Positions 24,967 through 33,514 of a DNA stretch of 64,000 nucleotides are shown one piece after another (position 1 is the stretch's first letter; every line of letters begins with the position of its first letter). Position numbers and translations under genes: made by a program. This DNA is from Alloalcanivorax xenomutans (GTDB taxonomy: Bacteria > Pseudomonadota > Gammaproteobacteria > Pseudomonadales > Alcanivoracaceae): positions 1-64,000 of the forward strand of contig NZ_OBMO01000006.1 of assembly GCF_900217905.1 (NCBI RefSeq). The letters are read 5' to 3'. Below the pieces are notes generated by a model, which saw only the letters and a list, made by a program, of their open reading frames with translations, searched no databases and was not told the origin of the DNA.

Positions 24967-26544
24967 TCAGGGTTTGTCGGCCAGATCCCGCTGCCATTGC
25001 TCCAGGGTTCCCGGCGCGCCCAGGTGATAGCCGTTCACGGTTTTACCGTAGTAATCCATGGCCCGGTTGCCGTGGAAGTCTTTAATGGTGGCGTCGAGAT
25101 CCCCTTTGAAGCGCGGGTCCTGTGGCCGTGGCTGGCTGGTGATGAACGCGGCCAGATCCCAGGCCTGCTGTACCGACAGACTGCCCGGTTTGCCCAAGGG
25201 CATGTTGGCCTGGATAAAGGCGGCGGCGGTGTTGACCCTGTGCATGCCGGCCCCCCAATTGAAGGCCTGATCTCCCCACAGCGGCGGGAATTGGTAGCGG
25301 CGTTTCGCCAAAGCGGTGCCCTGGCCGTCGTCGCCGTGACACAGCGCGCAATGCTCCGCGTACAAGCCGGCCCCCCGTTCCGGTGAGAACGGCTGCGCCG
25401 GCTTGTCCAGTTCCGGATAGCCCCGGCCCGGCAGAGCTTCCCCGGTGGGGGTGCTCTTGGATTGCCAGAACATGAAACTCATCAGATCAACAATGACCTG
25501 ACTGTCCGCCGCCGGCGCCTGTCCCGCCTCGGAGGCCTGGGCGTTTTGCGAATAGGTGAAGCAACCCTGAAGGCGTTCCGCCATGGTATTCACCTTTTGG
25601 TTCTTGCCGCGCCAGGCCGGGTACTGTCCCCAGGCCGCCCACATTGGTGCGGCGTTGGCCTGGCGGCCGTTGTTCATGTGGCAGTTGACGCAGCTCTGGC
25701 TATTGCCCACGTAGCGGCCGGCTTCGGCATCGGTGCTGGTGTGGCGGAAAATATCCGCGCCGCGACGCACCGAGGCACCGAATTCGTTATCGGGTAGATC
25801 CTCCAACAGCGGCGGCTGGAAGTAATTGTTGAGGGCGTCGGCGACACGGGGTGCCGGATCCGGCCGGGCATGCTCCGGGATCTCTCCAGTGGTGGGCAGG
25901 GCGGCGAGATAGGCGGCGACTTCCTTGATTTGTTGCTCGGTCATGGCGTTTGCCACCGCTGCCATCAGCCCGCCGGCGTCGTTTTTGCGTTGCCCGCTTT
26001 GCCAGGCCTTGAGCTGGGCTTCCAGATAACCGGCATGTTGCCCGGCCAGCGCCGGGAAGTGGTTGCCCACCCCACGGGCACCGTCACCATGACAGGCGAC
26101 GCAGGCGGGCTGATTGGCCTGCCAGTGTCCATTCACCACCCAATCGCGCCCTGGCAAGGCAGTGGCCTTGTCGCTGCTTTGCTGATCGGTTTGACCGGAG
26201 CCGGCATCGAGGCCGGCGTAGTACTCCGCCACTGCCTGGATCTGCTCGTCGCTGAGTGCCTTGGCGATCGGCGCCATGATCGGATTGGCGCGCTTGCCGC
26301 TGGCGAAGTCATGCAGTTGCTTGGCCTGATAGTCGGCACTGAGGCCGGCCAGGGAAGGGAAGCCGCCGGCCGCGTTGCCGCGCCCATCGGTGCCGTGGCA
26401 GGTGACGCAGGGTGGCGCGCCGCTGGCGCCCTGACGGGCCAGGGTTTCTCCGGAGTCGGCGCCGCGAGCCGCGAGGGCTGAAACAAACAGAAAGGGGATC
26501 AAGCTGAGGCGTAGCGCCCGCTTGCTGGCAAGTGAAGCTGGCAT
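24967..26544 (-). CDS. tetrahaem cytochrome c, TsdB-TsdA-like fusion (thiosulfate dehydrogenase / tetrathionate reductase type)
   Basis: A 525-residue exported protein (signal peptide about residues 8-26) with four CxxCH haem motifs: 46-50, 148-152, 285-289 and 399-403. The first half is two cytochrome c4-like domains. The second half resembles TsdA: CVNCHMNNGR, then WGQYPAWRGK, an ERLQGC segment with Cys328 where TsdA has its axial Cys ligand, CALCHGDDGQG, and FPPLWGDQAFNWGAG. TsdA makes or reduces tetrathionate, and TsdB is its dihaem partner; natural TsdBA fusions are known. ATG 26544 follows AGGGAG. I infer a periplasmic thiosulfate oxidase but cannot exclude another substrate. Confidence 0.7.
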   Translation of the reverse strand: MPASLASKRALRLSLIPFLFVSALAARGADSGETLARQGASGAPPCVTCHGTDGRGNAAGGFPSLAGLSADYQAKQLHDFASGKRANPIMAPIAKALSDEQIQAVAEYYAGLDAGSGQTDQQSSDKATALPGRDWVVNGHWQANQPACVACHGDGARGVGNHFPALAGQHAGYLEAQLKAWQSGQRKNDAGGLMAAVANAMTEQQIKEVAAYLAALPTTGEIPEHARPDPAPRVADALNNYFQPPLLEDLPDNEFGASVRRGADIFRHTSTDAEAGRYVGNSQSCVNCHMNNGRQANAAPMWAAWGQYPAWRGKNQKVNTMAERLQGCFTYSQNAQASEAGQAPAADSQVIVDLMSFMFWQSKSTPTGEALPGRGYPELDKPAQPFSPERGAGLYAEHCALCHGDDGQGTALAKRRYQFPPLWGDQAFNWGAGMHRVNTAAAFIQANMPLGKPGSLSVQQAWDLAAFITSQPRPQDPRFKGDLDATIKDFHGNRAMDYYGKTVNGYHLGAPGTLEQWQRDLADKP

Positions 26545-26611
26545 GACGGAACTCCCTGGCGTGCGGTCAGAGCGAAGGTCCTGACCGAAAAAGCCCACAA
26601 TAAATGTATTG

Positions 26612-26625
26612 ATATAAGCTTATAT
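26612..26625 (-). promoter_or_regulatory. 14-bp palindrome upstream of the tetrahaem cytochrome
   Basis: ATATAAGCTTATAT is a perfect palindrome in an AT-rich patch about 70 bp before the cytochrome start. It could be a regulator site or simply part of the promoter; no divergent regulator is adjacent. Confidence 0.4.
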
Positions 26626-26710
26626 TAAAACGCGATTAATAATGAGGCAAAGGAGTTGACGCAAAATCTGGCTTGGGGGCTTGGGGTTCCCTCTGCACGG
26701 CGCTACAGAA

Positions 26711-26791
26711 CCGCTGTGGGAGCCAGCCTGCTGGCGAATACTGACCCATTCGCTTGCAGCGGCCCGCCGCCCGGACAAGCTCCCACAGCGG
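26711..26791. repeat. REP-like inverted repeat element
   Basis: CCGCTGTGGGAGC (26711-26723) and GCTCCCACAGCGG (26779-26791) are perfect 13-bp inverted copies bounding an 81-bp unit. The same core recurs at 59487-59563 and in partial form at 39438-39450 and 57264-57277, always between genes. This is the pattern of a dispersed REP-type family. Confidence 0.65.
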
Positions 26792-26995
26792 CCTTGTAGC
26801 AATGTCTGAATGGAGGCTCCAAAGACCTTAAAGATGGCCGCCATAAAAAGCCCCCGGCGACCCCGGTGCCACGGCCGTGGAGAGGACGATGGCGGAGCCA
26901 TCACCGTGGCGTTGTCTCTGGCGCGTAGTGGGAACGCCAGGGACGCCGGGTCGTCGGAGTAACGGACGAAAAGGTGGGCGCCCGCGAACGGGCTG

Positions 26996-28132
26996 TTACA
27001 GGGCCTCCAGGATGGTGGCGATGCCCTGGCCGCCGCCGATGCATTGGGTGGCAAGGGCGTAGCGGGCCTTTTCCCGCCGCAGCAGGGTGGCGGCTTTACC
27101 GGTGATGCGCGCGCCGGTGGCGCCCAGCGGATGACCAAGAGCCAGCGCGCCGCCGTCCAGGTTCACGGTGTCCGGGTTCAGTCCCAGATCGCGGATGCAG
27201 GCCAGCGCCTGGGATGAGAACGCTTCGTTGATTTCCACCACGTCCAGCTGCTCCACACTGAGACCGGCCCGTTGCAGTGCCTTGCGGGTGGCGGGAATCG
27301 GACCGAGCCCCATTACCGCCGGGTCGCAACCGGCGGTGGCCACGGCGCGGATCCGGGCGCTGGCCGGCAGATTGTGGCGCTGGGCGAAGTCATCGCTGGT
27401 GACCAGCACGGCACTGGCGCCATCGGTGAGCGGTGAAGAGGTGCCGGCGGTGACCACGCCGTTTTCATCAAACGCCGGCGGCAGTTTCGCCAGAGCTTCC
27501 AGAGAGGTGCCGGGACGGATGCAGCCGTCGTCCTCGATCCGGTTCGCGCCCGTTCCCGTATCGATGGCGATGATTTCATCACGCAACAGACCGCCGTCCC
27601 GCGCGGCGGCGGCCTTGCGGTGGGAGATCAGAGCCAGTTCTTCCTGCTCCGGACGGCCGATTTCATAGCGTTGCGCGACGTTCTCGGCGGTGCGTCCCAT
27701 GGACACGTAAGCGTCGGTGTGTTCCCGCAGCCAGGGGTTGGGGGAAAAGTTGAAACCGCCCTGGGGCACCATGGTCATGCTTTCCACGCCCACGCACAGA
27801 TAGGCATCACCGATACCCGCCTCGATCTGGGCGGCGGCGATATGGATGGCGGACATGGACGAGCCGCAAAAGCGGTTGATGGTCATGCCGCCGATTTCCA
27901 GGGGCAGGCCCGACAACAGCCCGACGATGCGCGCCAGGTTGTTGCCCTGGGCGGCCTCCGGGTAGGCGCAGCCAAGAATCACGTCCTCCAGCAGCGACGG
28001 ATCCAGATCGGTACGCGCCAGTAACCCCTTCACCACCTGGGCGGCGAGATCATCCGGGCGTACTTCGGCGAGCGCCCCTTTGCGGGCGAAGTGGAACGGG
28101 GAACGGGCGTAGCCCGCGATAACGGCTTTCAT
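26996..28132 (-). CDS. acetyl-CoA acetyltransferase / thiolase
   Basis: A 378-residue thiolase. The nucleophile is Cys89 (NRFCGSSMSA), with His334 (GHPLGATGAR) and Cys364 (ATQCIGGGQG), so the three catalytic signatures are complete. It catalyses Claisen condensation or thiolytic cleavage of 3-oxoacyl-CoA. ATG 28132 is only two bases from the MATE exporter's stop, so it is the last gene of a four-gene operon with TetR, a thioesterase and the exporter. Degradative use is more likely than biosynthetic, but the chain length is not predictable. Confidence 0.88.
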   Translation of the reverse strand: MKAVIAGYARSPFHFARKGALAEVRPDDLAAQVVKGLLARTDLDPSLLEDVILGCAYPEAAQGNNLARIVGLLSGLPLEIGGMTINRFCGSSMSAIHIAAAQIEAGIGDAYLCVGVESMTMVPQGGFNFSPNPWLREHTDAYVSMGRTAENVAQRYEIGRPEQEELALISHRKAAAARDGGLLRDEIIAIDTGTGANRIEDDGCIRPGTSLEALAKLPPAFDENGVVTAGTSSPLTDGASAVLVTSDDFAQRHNLPASARIRAVATAGCDPAVMGLGPIPATRKALQRAGLSVEQLDVVEINEAFSSQALACIRDLGLNPDTVNLDGGALALGHPLGATGARITGKAATLLRREKARYALATQCIGGGQGIATILEAL

Positions 28133-28134
28133 GA

Positions 28135-29517
28135 TTATCTCCTGATCAGCCAGGGAATACTGTTAACCATCGCCAGTGCCACCAGGGAGGCGGCCATGAC
28201 CGCGCACAGGGCCACCAGATCGCCGGGGAACAGCGTTGTTGTCAGGGTGCCGCCGATGCCAAGAACAGCGAGGCGGGTGAGGCTGGCGGCAATCGGCCAC
28301 CGCATGCGGCCGACGCCTTGGGAAGCGAAGTACAGCGCCATACCGACACCGAAGAAGCTGTACACCGGCGCCACCGTGCGCAGGTAAACGGCGCCGGTGG
28401 CGATCGCTTCGGCATCGTCGGTGAACAGGCCGAGCCAGGCGTTGGGGAAGGTGGCGGCGAGCAGTCCCACGGTGCCGGTGGTGGCGGCGGTGAGGGCGGC
28501 GCCGACCCAGGCGATGCGGCGGGCACGCTGGATCTGGCCGGCTCCCATGTTCATGCCGACCATGGCCACCAGAGCGGTGCCGAAACCGAAGCTGAGTGGG
28601 ATCTGCAGATATTCGATGCGGATGCCGAGGCCGAAGCCGGCCAACGCCGTCATCCCGGTGCGGGCGACGAAGAAGGTGGCCACCACCACGCTTAAGTTGG
28701 AGAACACGGTGTTCAGGGCGGACCACAAGCCGACGCCGAGGATCTCCGCGAACAGGGATTTGCGCAACGGCGCGCGCGGATCCAGCCGGACGCCGCCATG
28801 GCCGCGTAACAGGGCCACGGTAAGAATCACCGTGGCGATCAGATAGTAGGCCGCCAGAGCCAGCCCGGCGCCGGTGATGCCCAGGCCCGGCAGCGGGCCG
28901 ATACCGAAGATCAGCAGCGGTGACAGTACCAGCAGTAGCGGCACGCCGCCGGTGAGCACCAGCGCCGGCATCAGCATATTGCCGGCGCCACGCATGACCG
29001 CCGACAGGCCATTCATCAACCACAGAAAGGTGACCCCGGCGAACAGCGCGTTGGAATAGGCGAGGGCGGCGTCCAGGGCCTGGCCGCGGCCGCCGAGCAG
29101 GGTGTAGAGCGCGGGACCGGACCCAATCACCACCAGTGAGCAGAGCAGGCCAAGCACACCAGTGATGACCACCGCGTGCAGCGCCAGGGCATTGGCCTTG
29201 TCGGTATCGCCGGCACCGAGGGCGCGCGCCACCGCCGACGAGATCCCACCGCCGATGCCGCCGCCGGACATCATCATCATGAGCATCACCAGCGGGAACA
29301 CCAGGGCGGCCCCGGCCAGGGCGTCCACGCCGATCAGGCCGACGTAGTAGCTTTCCAGAAAGTTGGCCAGGGCCTGGGCCAGCATCACCACCAGATTGGG
29401 CAGCGCCAGCTTCAACAAGGTGGGAAGCACCGGTGCATGCAGGATCCGGCGCGCCCGCTCCCCGGCATCCGGCCGGGAAAGGGGCCGTGGTACGGTGGCG
29501 ATGGCGGCGCGATTCAT
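28135..29517 (-). CDS. MATE-family multidrug/solute exporter
   Basis: A 460-residue inner-membrane protein with about 12 helices, in two homologous halves. The N-terminal half includes LPNLVVMLAQALANFLESYY and LVFPLVMLMMMMSGGGIGGG; the second half repeats the pattern. This fits Na+- or H+-coupled MATE exporters. It is six bases downstream of the thioesterase and two upstream of the thiolase, all on one strand. A toxic acid or CoA-derived compound is a possible substrate given these neighbours. Confidence 0.85.
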   Translation of the reverse strand: MNRAAIATVPRPLSRPDAGERARRILHAPVLPTLLKLALPNLVVMLAQALANFLESYYVGLIGVDALAGAALVFPLVMLMMMMSGGGIGGGISSAVARALGAGDTDKANALALHAVVITGVLGLLCSLVVIGSGPALYTLLGGRGQALDAALAYSNALFAGVTFLWLMNGLSAVMRGAGNMLMPALVLTGGVPLLLVLSPLLIFGIGPLPGLGITGAGLALAAYYLIATVILTVALLRGHGGVRLDPRAPLRKSLFAEILGVGLWSALNTVFSNLSVVVATFFVARTGMTALAGFGLGIRIEYLQIPLSFGFGTALVAMVGMNMGAGQIQRARRIAWVGAALTAATTGTVGLLAATFPNAWLGLFTDDAEAIATGAVYLRTVAPVYSFFGVGMALYFASQGVGRMRWPIAASLTRLAVLGIGGTLTTTLFPGDLVALCAVMAASLVALAMVNSIPWLIRR

Positions 29518-29523
29518 CGGCGC

Positions 29524-29973
29524 TTACCGCTGCATCACCAGCAACGTCGAGGTGGCGCTGGCATAAAGGCGGCCCTCGGCGTCGGTGAGGCGGGCCTCGG
29601 CGAACGCCAGGCGGCGGCCCATGGTGATGATCTTGCCTTCCGCGCGTACCGGGCCGGTGTCCTTGGTCATGGCCTTGTGATAGGCCACTTTCAGCTCCGC
29701 GGTGGTATAGGCCTGATCCACCTCCAGATTGGAATGCACGGCACAGCCGCAAGCGGAATCCAGCAAGGTAGCGGCGTAACCACCATGGACGGTGCCGATC
29801 GGGTTGTAGACTTTTTCGCTGGGCGAGCCTTCGAACACGACCCGTCCCCGCTCCACCTCCACCAGTGTGAAGTCCATGGTCTGGCCGATGCCGGCGCGGA
29901 GATCCTTCTCCATCATCATCTGCAGTGTTTCCAGGCCAGTCATGGCTTTCATGGCGGTATTGGATTGATTCAC
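29524..29973 (-). CDS. PaaI-type hotdog thioesterase
   Basis: A 149-residue single hotdog domain with the PaaI signature NPIGTVHGGYAATLLDSACG, which includes the helix-capping segment and the catalytic-region Asp. Such enzymes hydrolyse acyl- or aryl-CoA thioesters in the cytoplasm as tetramers. It lies three bases after the TetR gene and six before the MATE gene. The operon thus combines acyl-CoA hydrolysis, export and thiolysis. Confidence 0.87.
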   Translation of the reverse strand: MNQSNTAMKAMTGLETLQMMMEKDLRAGIGQTMDFTLVEVERGRVVFEGSPSEKVYNPIGTVHGGYAATLLDSACGCAVHSNLEVDQAYTTAELKVAYHKAMTKDTGPVRAEGKIITMGRRLAFAEARLTDAEGRLYASATSTLLVMQR

Positions 29974-29976
29974 GGT

Positions 29977-30600
29977 TTACTCCTTGGCGGGCTTCCCGGA
30001 GGAAGCCCGGGTTGTAGAAGAAGAGGTTGCGGAAGCGGTGGCGCCGAGCAACTGCTGGCGCACCGCGTCGAGAATTTCGCTGGACAGTTCCGGGTCGTCC
30101 ACGGCGCGGGACAGCACCAGGGCGCCGACCAGACTGGACGCCGTGGCCAGGGCCCGGCGCCGGCGGTTGGCGCGGCGGCCGGGGACCCAGTCGGCGATCA
30201 TGTCGACGAACTTGCGGAAGGTGCCGGTGTAGGCGCGGCGTACCTCCTGCGTTTGTCGGGCGGTATCCACCGAGAGCGCGGCGAACAGGCAGCCGTGGCC
30301 GGGCTGGTCACGATGGCGCGGGCTCAGGTATTGCTCCACCAGCACCTGAAAGGGCGGTTGCTGGCGTTTGGCGGTGCGACGCTCCCACCGGGTACGGATA
30401 TCGCCGGAGGAGGCACAGGTTTCCGCCATCAGCGCTTCCTTGGACTCGAAGTGCCCGTAGAAGCCGCCGTGGGTGAGGCCGGCGCTTTTCATCAGGTCCG
30501 CCACGGCCACGCCGTCGTAACCTTTTTCCCGAAACAGCCGGGATGCCTCGGTGACGATTCGGCGCCGGTTGGCGGCGGCTTGCTCTCGGCTGACGCGCAT
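29977..30600 (-). CDS. TetR/AcrR-family regulator, first gene of the thioesterase-MATE-thiolase operon
   Basis: A 207-residue protein with the TetR helix-turn-helix at residues 10-55 (GYDGVAVADLMKSAGLTHGG, then FYGHFESKEALM). The GGFYGHFESK variant is typical of TetR proteins beside exporters and oxidoreductases. The C-terminus after residue 190 is low in complexity (Ser/Thr/Ala). As the operon's first gene it probably autoregulates; a TATAAT-containing AT-rich segment and CATGA/TCATG arms lie just upstream (30625-30660). Confidence 0.86.
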   Translation of the reverse strand: MRVSREQAAANRRRIVTEASRLFREKGYDGVAVADLMKSAGLTHGGFYGHFESKEALMAETCASSGDIRTRWERRTAKRQQPPFQVLVEQYLSPRHRDQPGHGCLFAALSVDTARQTQEVRRAYTGTFRKFVDMIADWVPGRRANRRRRALATASSLVGALVLSRAVDDPELSSEILDAVRQQLLGATASATSSSTTRASSGKPAKE

Positions 30601-30784
30601 GGCCGTCCTCCTTTTTGATGATGGCTATAATATATAAATGCATGATGGGTGTCATGTAAACGATTTTTTGTCGGAAGCAGGAAGATCGGTGGTCCCGGTT
30701 TGTGTCACGGGCGTCTTTCCTTCGTCGCGGGAAACCCGTTCAATATCGGTACATTACCGACCAACAGAGGACGAGGAGAACGCC

Positions 30785-31168
30785 ATGAACCATCCGGACC
30801 TGGGAAAATTGATTCTGCGCTTGAGTCTGGGCGGCATGCTGCTGCTGCACGGTGTCTCAAAGCTGTTGCATGGAGTGGGCTGGATCGCCGGTTCTCTGCA
30901 AAGCATGGGATTGCCCGGTTTTTTTGCCTACGGGGTGTTTATCGGCGAGGTGATCGCGCCGCTTATGATCATTGTTGGTTATTACACCCGGGTCGGGGCA
31001 GCGTTGATTGTTGGCAACATGCTGGTGGCGCTGGTGCTGGTGCACATGAATGAGTTGTTCGCGATCAACGACAATGGTGGCTGGGCGATTGAGCTGCAGG
31101 GATTCTATCTGTTCACCGCCGCGGCGCTGTTCTTCCTGGGCGCTGGCAAGTACGCGATGAAAAATTAG
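30785..31168 (+). CDS. DoxX-family membrane protein
   Basis: A 127-residue protein with four predicted helices. GGMLLLHGVSKLLHGVGWI near the start is the DoxX signature. ATG 30785 is preceded by GAGGAGAA. It is a second, shorter DoxX-type protein beside the one at 16963. It is convergent with the TM2-domain gene, with a hairpin between. A membrane redox role is only a family-level guess. Confidence 0.86.
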   Translation: MNHPDLGKLILRLSLGGMLLLHGVSKLLHGVGWIAGSLQSMGLPGFFAYGVFIGEVIAPLMIIVGYYTRVGAALIVGNMLVALVLVHMNELFAINDNGGWAIELQGFYLFTAAALFFLGAGKYAMKN

Positions 31169-31178
31169 TATGCGGCGT

Positions 31179-31203
31179 GGTCCTCTCCGGCATGAAGAGG
31201 ACC
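31179..31203 (+). terminator. hairpin between DoxX and TM2 genes
   Basis: GGTCCTCT (31179-31186) and AGAGGACC (31196-31203) form an 8-bp stem with a 9-base loop between convergent genes. No clear T-run follows. Confidence 0.4.
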
Positions 31204-31213
31204 GCGGATTGGG

Positions 31214-31624
31214 TCAAACCCAGCGCTTGCGGCTGTTGGCGGTGGCGATTTGCTCGTTGAGAGTGAGGAAGTCGTAGAGAATGCCCAGCCCGAACAAGCC
31301 CAGGGTCAGCAGGTATATCAGCCCGGTCACCCATTTGCCCATATAAAAACGGTGCAGGCCGAAGACGCCAAGAAAGGTCAGCAGCAGCCAGGTGATGTTG
31401 TAATCCACCGGGCCGGAGACATAGCGATGATCGGCGTCGCGGTCCATGGACGGGATCAGAAACAAATCGACGATCCAGCCGATGAAAAACAATCCCAGGG
31501 TGAAGAACCAGATCACGCCGGTGATTTGCCGGCCATAGTAGAACCGGTGTGACCCCATGAAGCCGAAGATCCAGAGGGCATAGCCAATGATCTTGCTGTG
31601 GGTATCGTCAATCCGCGGGTTCAT
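31214..31624 (-). CDS. double TM2-domain membrane protein
   Basis: A 136-residue protein with two tandem TM2 repeats: [20 protein letters not shown] (about residues 24-43) and [20 protein letters not shown] (about 88-107). Each has a glycine-rich helix pair with the G-HRFY-G turn. TM2 proteins are small inner-membrane proteins of unknown general function. Its ATG overlaps the purT stop (ATGA), which makes it the second gene of a purT transcript. Confidence 0.86.
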   Translation of the reverse strand: MNPRIDDTHSKIIGYALWIFGFMGSHRFYYGRQITGVIWFFTLGLFFIGWIVDLFLIPSMDRDADHRYVSGPVDYNITWLLLTFLGVFGLHRFYMGKWVTGLIYLLTLGLFGLGILYDFLTLNEQIATANSRKRWV

Positions 31625-32802
31625 AGATTTACCTCGATATTGGTAATCACGGTGTTGGCTTTGACTCTCGCGCTTTCGATGCTATCCGCTTTCGCCAGAG
31701 CGACGCCGAGGCGGCGGCTGCCATGCACTTCCGGCTTGCCGAACAGGCGCAGGTCGGTGTTCGGCTCCGCCAGGGCCTGATCCAGATTGCCGTAGCGCAT
31801 GGTTTCCGAATCACCTTTTACCAGCAGTACCGAGGACGCGGACGGACCCCGCTGTTCGATATTCGGTATCGGCAGCCCGAGAATGGCGCGGGCGTGCAGC
31901 GCGAATTCGGAGAGGTTTTGTGACATCAAGGTTACCAGACCGGTATCGTGAGGGCGTGGTGACACTTCACTGAACCAGACCTGGTCCCCGCGCACGAAAA
32001 ACTCCACGCCGAACAGCCCCCAGCCGCCCAGGGCCGCGGTGATGGCGCCGGCCTGGCGGCGGGCCTCCTGAAGAGCGGCGTCGTTCATCGGTTGCGGCTG
32101 CCAGGATTCGCGGTAATCGCCGTCCTCCTGGCGGTGGCCGATGGGCGCACAGAAATCGGTGCCGTTGCGGTGCCGTACGGTGAGCAGGGTGATTTCGTAG
32201 TCGAACTCGACGAACCCTTCGACGATGACCCGGCCCTGGCCGGCGCGGCCGCCGGATTGGGCGTACTGCCAGGCGGCGTCGATCTGGTCCTCGGTTTTCA
32301 CCAGGCTCTGGCCCTTGCCGGAGGAGGACATCACCGGCTTGATCACGCACGGCAGGCCCACTGCCTTCACCGCCGCCAGGTATTCGTCCTTGTCACCGGC
32401 GAACCGGTAGGGCGAGGTAGGCAGGCTCAGCTCTTCGGCGGCGAGGCGGCGAATGCCCTCGCGGTTCATGGTCAGCCGCGCTGCCCGGGCAGTGGGGATC
32501 ACGGTGAACCCTTCCTGCTCCAGAGCTTCCAGTTCGGCGGTGGCGATGGCCTCGATTTCCGGCACGATCAACGCCGGGCGCTCTTCTTCCACCACTGCCC
32601 GCACCGCGTCCGCGTCCAGCATGTCGATTACGTGCCAGCGCTGCGCCACCTGCATGGCCGGCGCCCGCGGATAGCGGTCCACGGCGATCACCTCGCAACC
32701 CAGGCGGATCAGCTCGATGGCCACCTCCTTGCCCAGTTCACCGCTGCCCAGCAGCATCACGCGGGTAGCGTTGTCGGAATAAGGGGTACCGATGGTGGTC
32801 AT
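31621..32802 (-). CDS. purT: formate-dependent phosphoribosylglycinamide formyltransferase 2
   Basis: A 393-residue ATP-grasp enzyme matching E. coli PurT in length. It formylates GAR with formate and ATP in the third step of purine synthesis. The N-terminal [18 protein letters not shown], central [17 protein letters not shown] (ATP-grasp loop) and late [10 protein letters not shown] and VLLVKGDS segments are characteristic. It is translationally coupled to the TM2 gene. purL lies 2.7 kb away, so two purine-synthesis genes share this region without forming one operon. Confidence 0.93.
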   Translation of the reverse strand: MTTIGTPYSDNATRVMLLGSGELGKEVAIELIRLGCEVIAVDRYPRAPAMQVAQRWHVIDMLDADAVRAVVEEERPALIVPEIEAIATAELEALEQEGFTVIPTARAARLTMNREGIRRLAAEELSLPTSPYRFAGDKDEYLAAVKAVGLPCVIKPVMSSSGKGQSLVKTEDQIDAAWQYAQSGGRAGQGRVIVEGFVEFDYEITLLTVRHRNGTDFCAPIGHRQEDGDYRESWQPQPMNDAALQEARRQAGAITAALGGWGLFGVEFFVRGDQVWFSEVSPRPHDTGLVTLMSQNLSEFALHARAILGLPIPNIEQRGPSASSVLLVKGDSETMRYGNLDQALAEPNTDLRLFGKPEVHGSRRLGVALAKADSIESARVKANTVITNIEVNL

Positions 32803-32977
32803 GCCGTCTCCTCATCGAACAAATCGTCGAAACAATGGCTTCCGCGGGGGGCCAACCCCGCCTGGATGAACAAGATTGTAGCGAAAAGCGCCGCCATCGC
32901 GAGGGAAGAGTTTCACCCCGGCGCCGTCGCGCCTACCATTGGCGCCGAAAGCATCCCAATCAACCCCGGGCGGACAA

Positions 32978-33424
32978 GTGGACGATCAATATTGGATGGC
33001 GCGGGCGCTGGCCCTGGCGGAACGCGCGGCGGAGCAGGGCGAGGTGCCGGTGGGCGCGGTGCTGGTGCGTGACGGCGAGATCATTGGTGAGGGCTACAAC
33101 AGGCCGATTCTCAGCCATGATCCCTCCGCCCATGCGGAAATTGGCGCATTGCGTGATGCCGCCGCCCGCGCCGGTAACTACCGGCTGCCGGACAGCACCC
33201 TCTACGTCACCATCGAGCCGTGCACCATGTGTTTTGGCGCCATGATCCACGCCCGGGTGGCGCGATTGGTGTACGGCGCCCGCGAACCTCGTGCCGGGGT
33301 GTGTGAAAGCCAGTTGGGATTGCCGGAGAGGGATTTCTACAACCATCGCCTGGAAGTCACCGGCGGGGTGCTGGCGGACCAGGCGTCGCAACTGATGCGG
33401 GACTTTTTCCGGCGCAAACGATGA
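32978..33424 (+). CDS. tadA: tRNA-specific adenosine deaminase
   Basis: A 148-residue cytidine-deaminase-fold enzyme that makes inosine at the wobble position of tRNA-Arg(ACG). Zinc ligands His52 (AHAE, with catalytic Glu54), Cys82 and Cys85 (EPCTMC) are present. I chose GTG 32978, which gives MDDQYWMARAL; the upstream TTG at 32939 would add 13 residues with no family support. It is followed by heptamer-type repeats and a strong terminator hairpin, convergent with mltF. Confidence 0.92.
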   Translation: MDDQYWMARALALAERAAEQGEVPVGAVLVRDGEIIGEGYNRPILSHDPSAHAEIGALRDAAARAGNYRLPDSTLYVTIEPCTMCFGAMIHARVARLVYGAREPRAGVCESQLGLPERDFYNHRLEVTGGVLADQASQLMRDFFRRKR

Positions 33425-33433
33425 GAGAGGCAG

Positions 33434-33464
33434 GGAACAGTTAACAGGGAACAGTTAATAGCGA
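33434..33464 (+). repeat. heptamer-type repeat cluster (locus A)
   Basis: Units of the form ACAGTTA / ACAGGGA follow one another (ACAGTTAACAGGGAACAGTT then AATAGCGA) ten bases after the tadA stop. Related clusters lie at 39377-39410, 43611-43644 and, inverted, 43721-43754. Confidence 0.6.
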
Positions 33465-33474
33465 AAGACAAACG

Positions 33475-33498
33475 AATCGCGGCTCGTGAGCCGCGATT
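33475..33498 (+). terminator. terminator hairpin after tadA
   Basis: AATCGCGGCTC (33475-33485) and GAGCCGCGATT (33488-33498) form a perfect 11-bp stem, followed by GGCTTTTATT. It lies between the convergent tadA and mltF genes and can serve tadA. Confidence 0.7.
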
Positions 33499-33514
33499 GG
33501 CTTTTATTGAGCGG

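Larger units (their letters stand above)
26545..26995. other. 451-bp non-coding stretch between the thiolase and cytochrome genes
   Basis: This holds the cytochrome promoter region (AT-rich, with a 14-bp palindrome at 26612-26625) and an 81-bp inverted-repeat element (26711-26791). The rest, 26792-26995, has open frames on both strands, but none has a ribosome site or recognisable protein. I see no convincing gene here. Confidence 0.6.

Noticed and set aside
26620-27138. Open frame on the reverse strand into the thiolase 3' end
   Set aside because: Runs across the inverted-repeat element and overlaps thiolase out of frame, with no domain or ribosome site.
28163-29752. 529-codon frame overlapping the MATE gene in another frame
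   Set aside because: Arg- and Gly-rich low-complexity frame; the MATE frame has membrane helices and close operon spacing.
29176-30618. 480-codon forward frame opposite the MATE/thioesterase/TetR genes
   Set aside because: Gly- and His-rich antisense translation with no start signal or domain; the three reverse-strand genes have clear family motifs.
33434-33464. CRISPR-like short repeats
   Set aside because: Units are only seven bases long, contiguous and without unique spacers, so they are not a CRISPR array.
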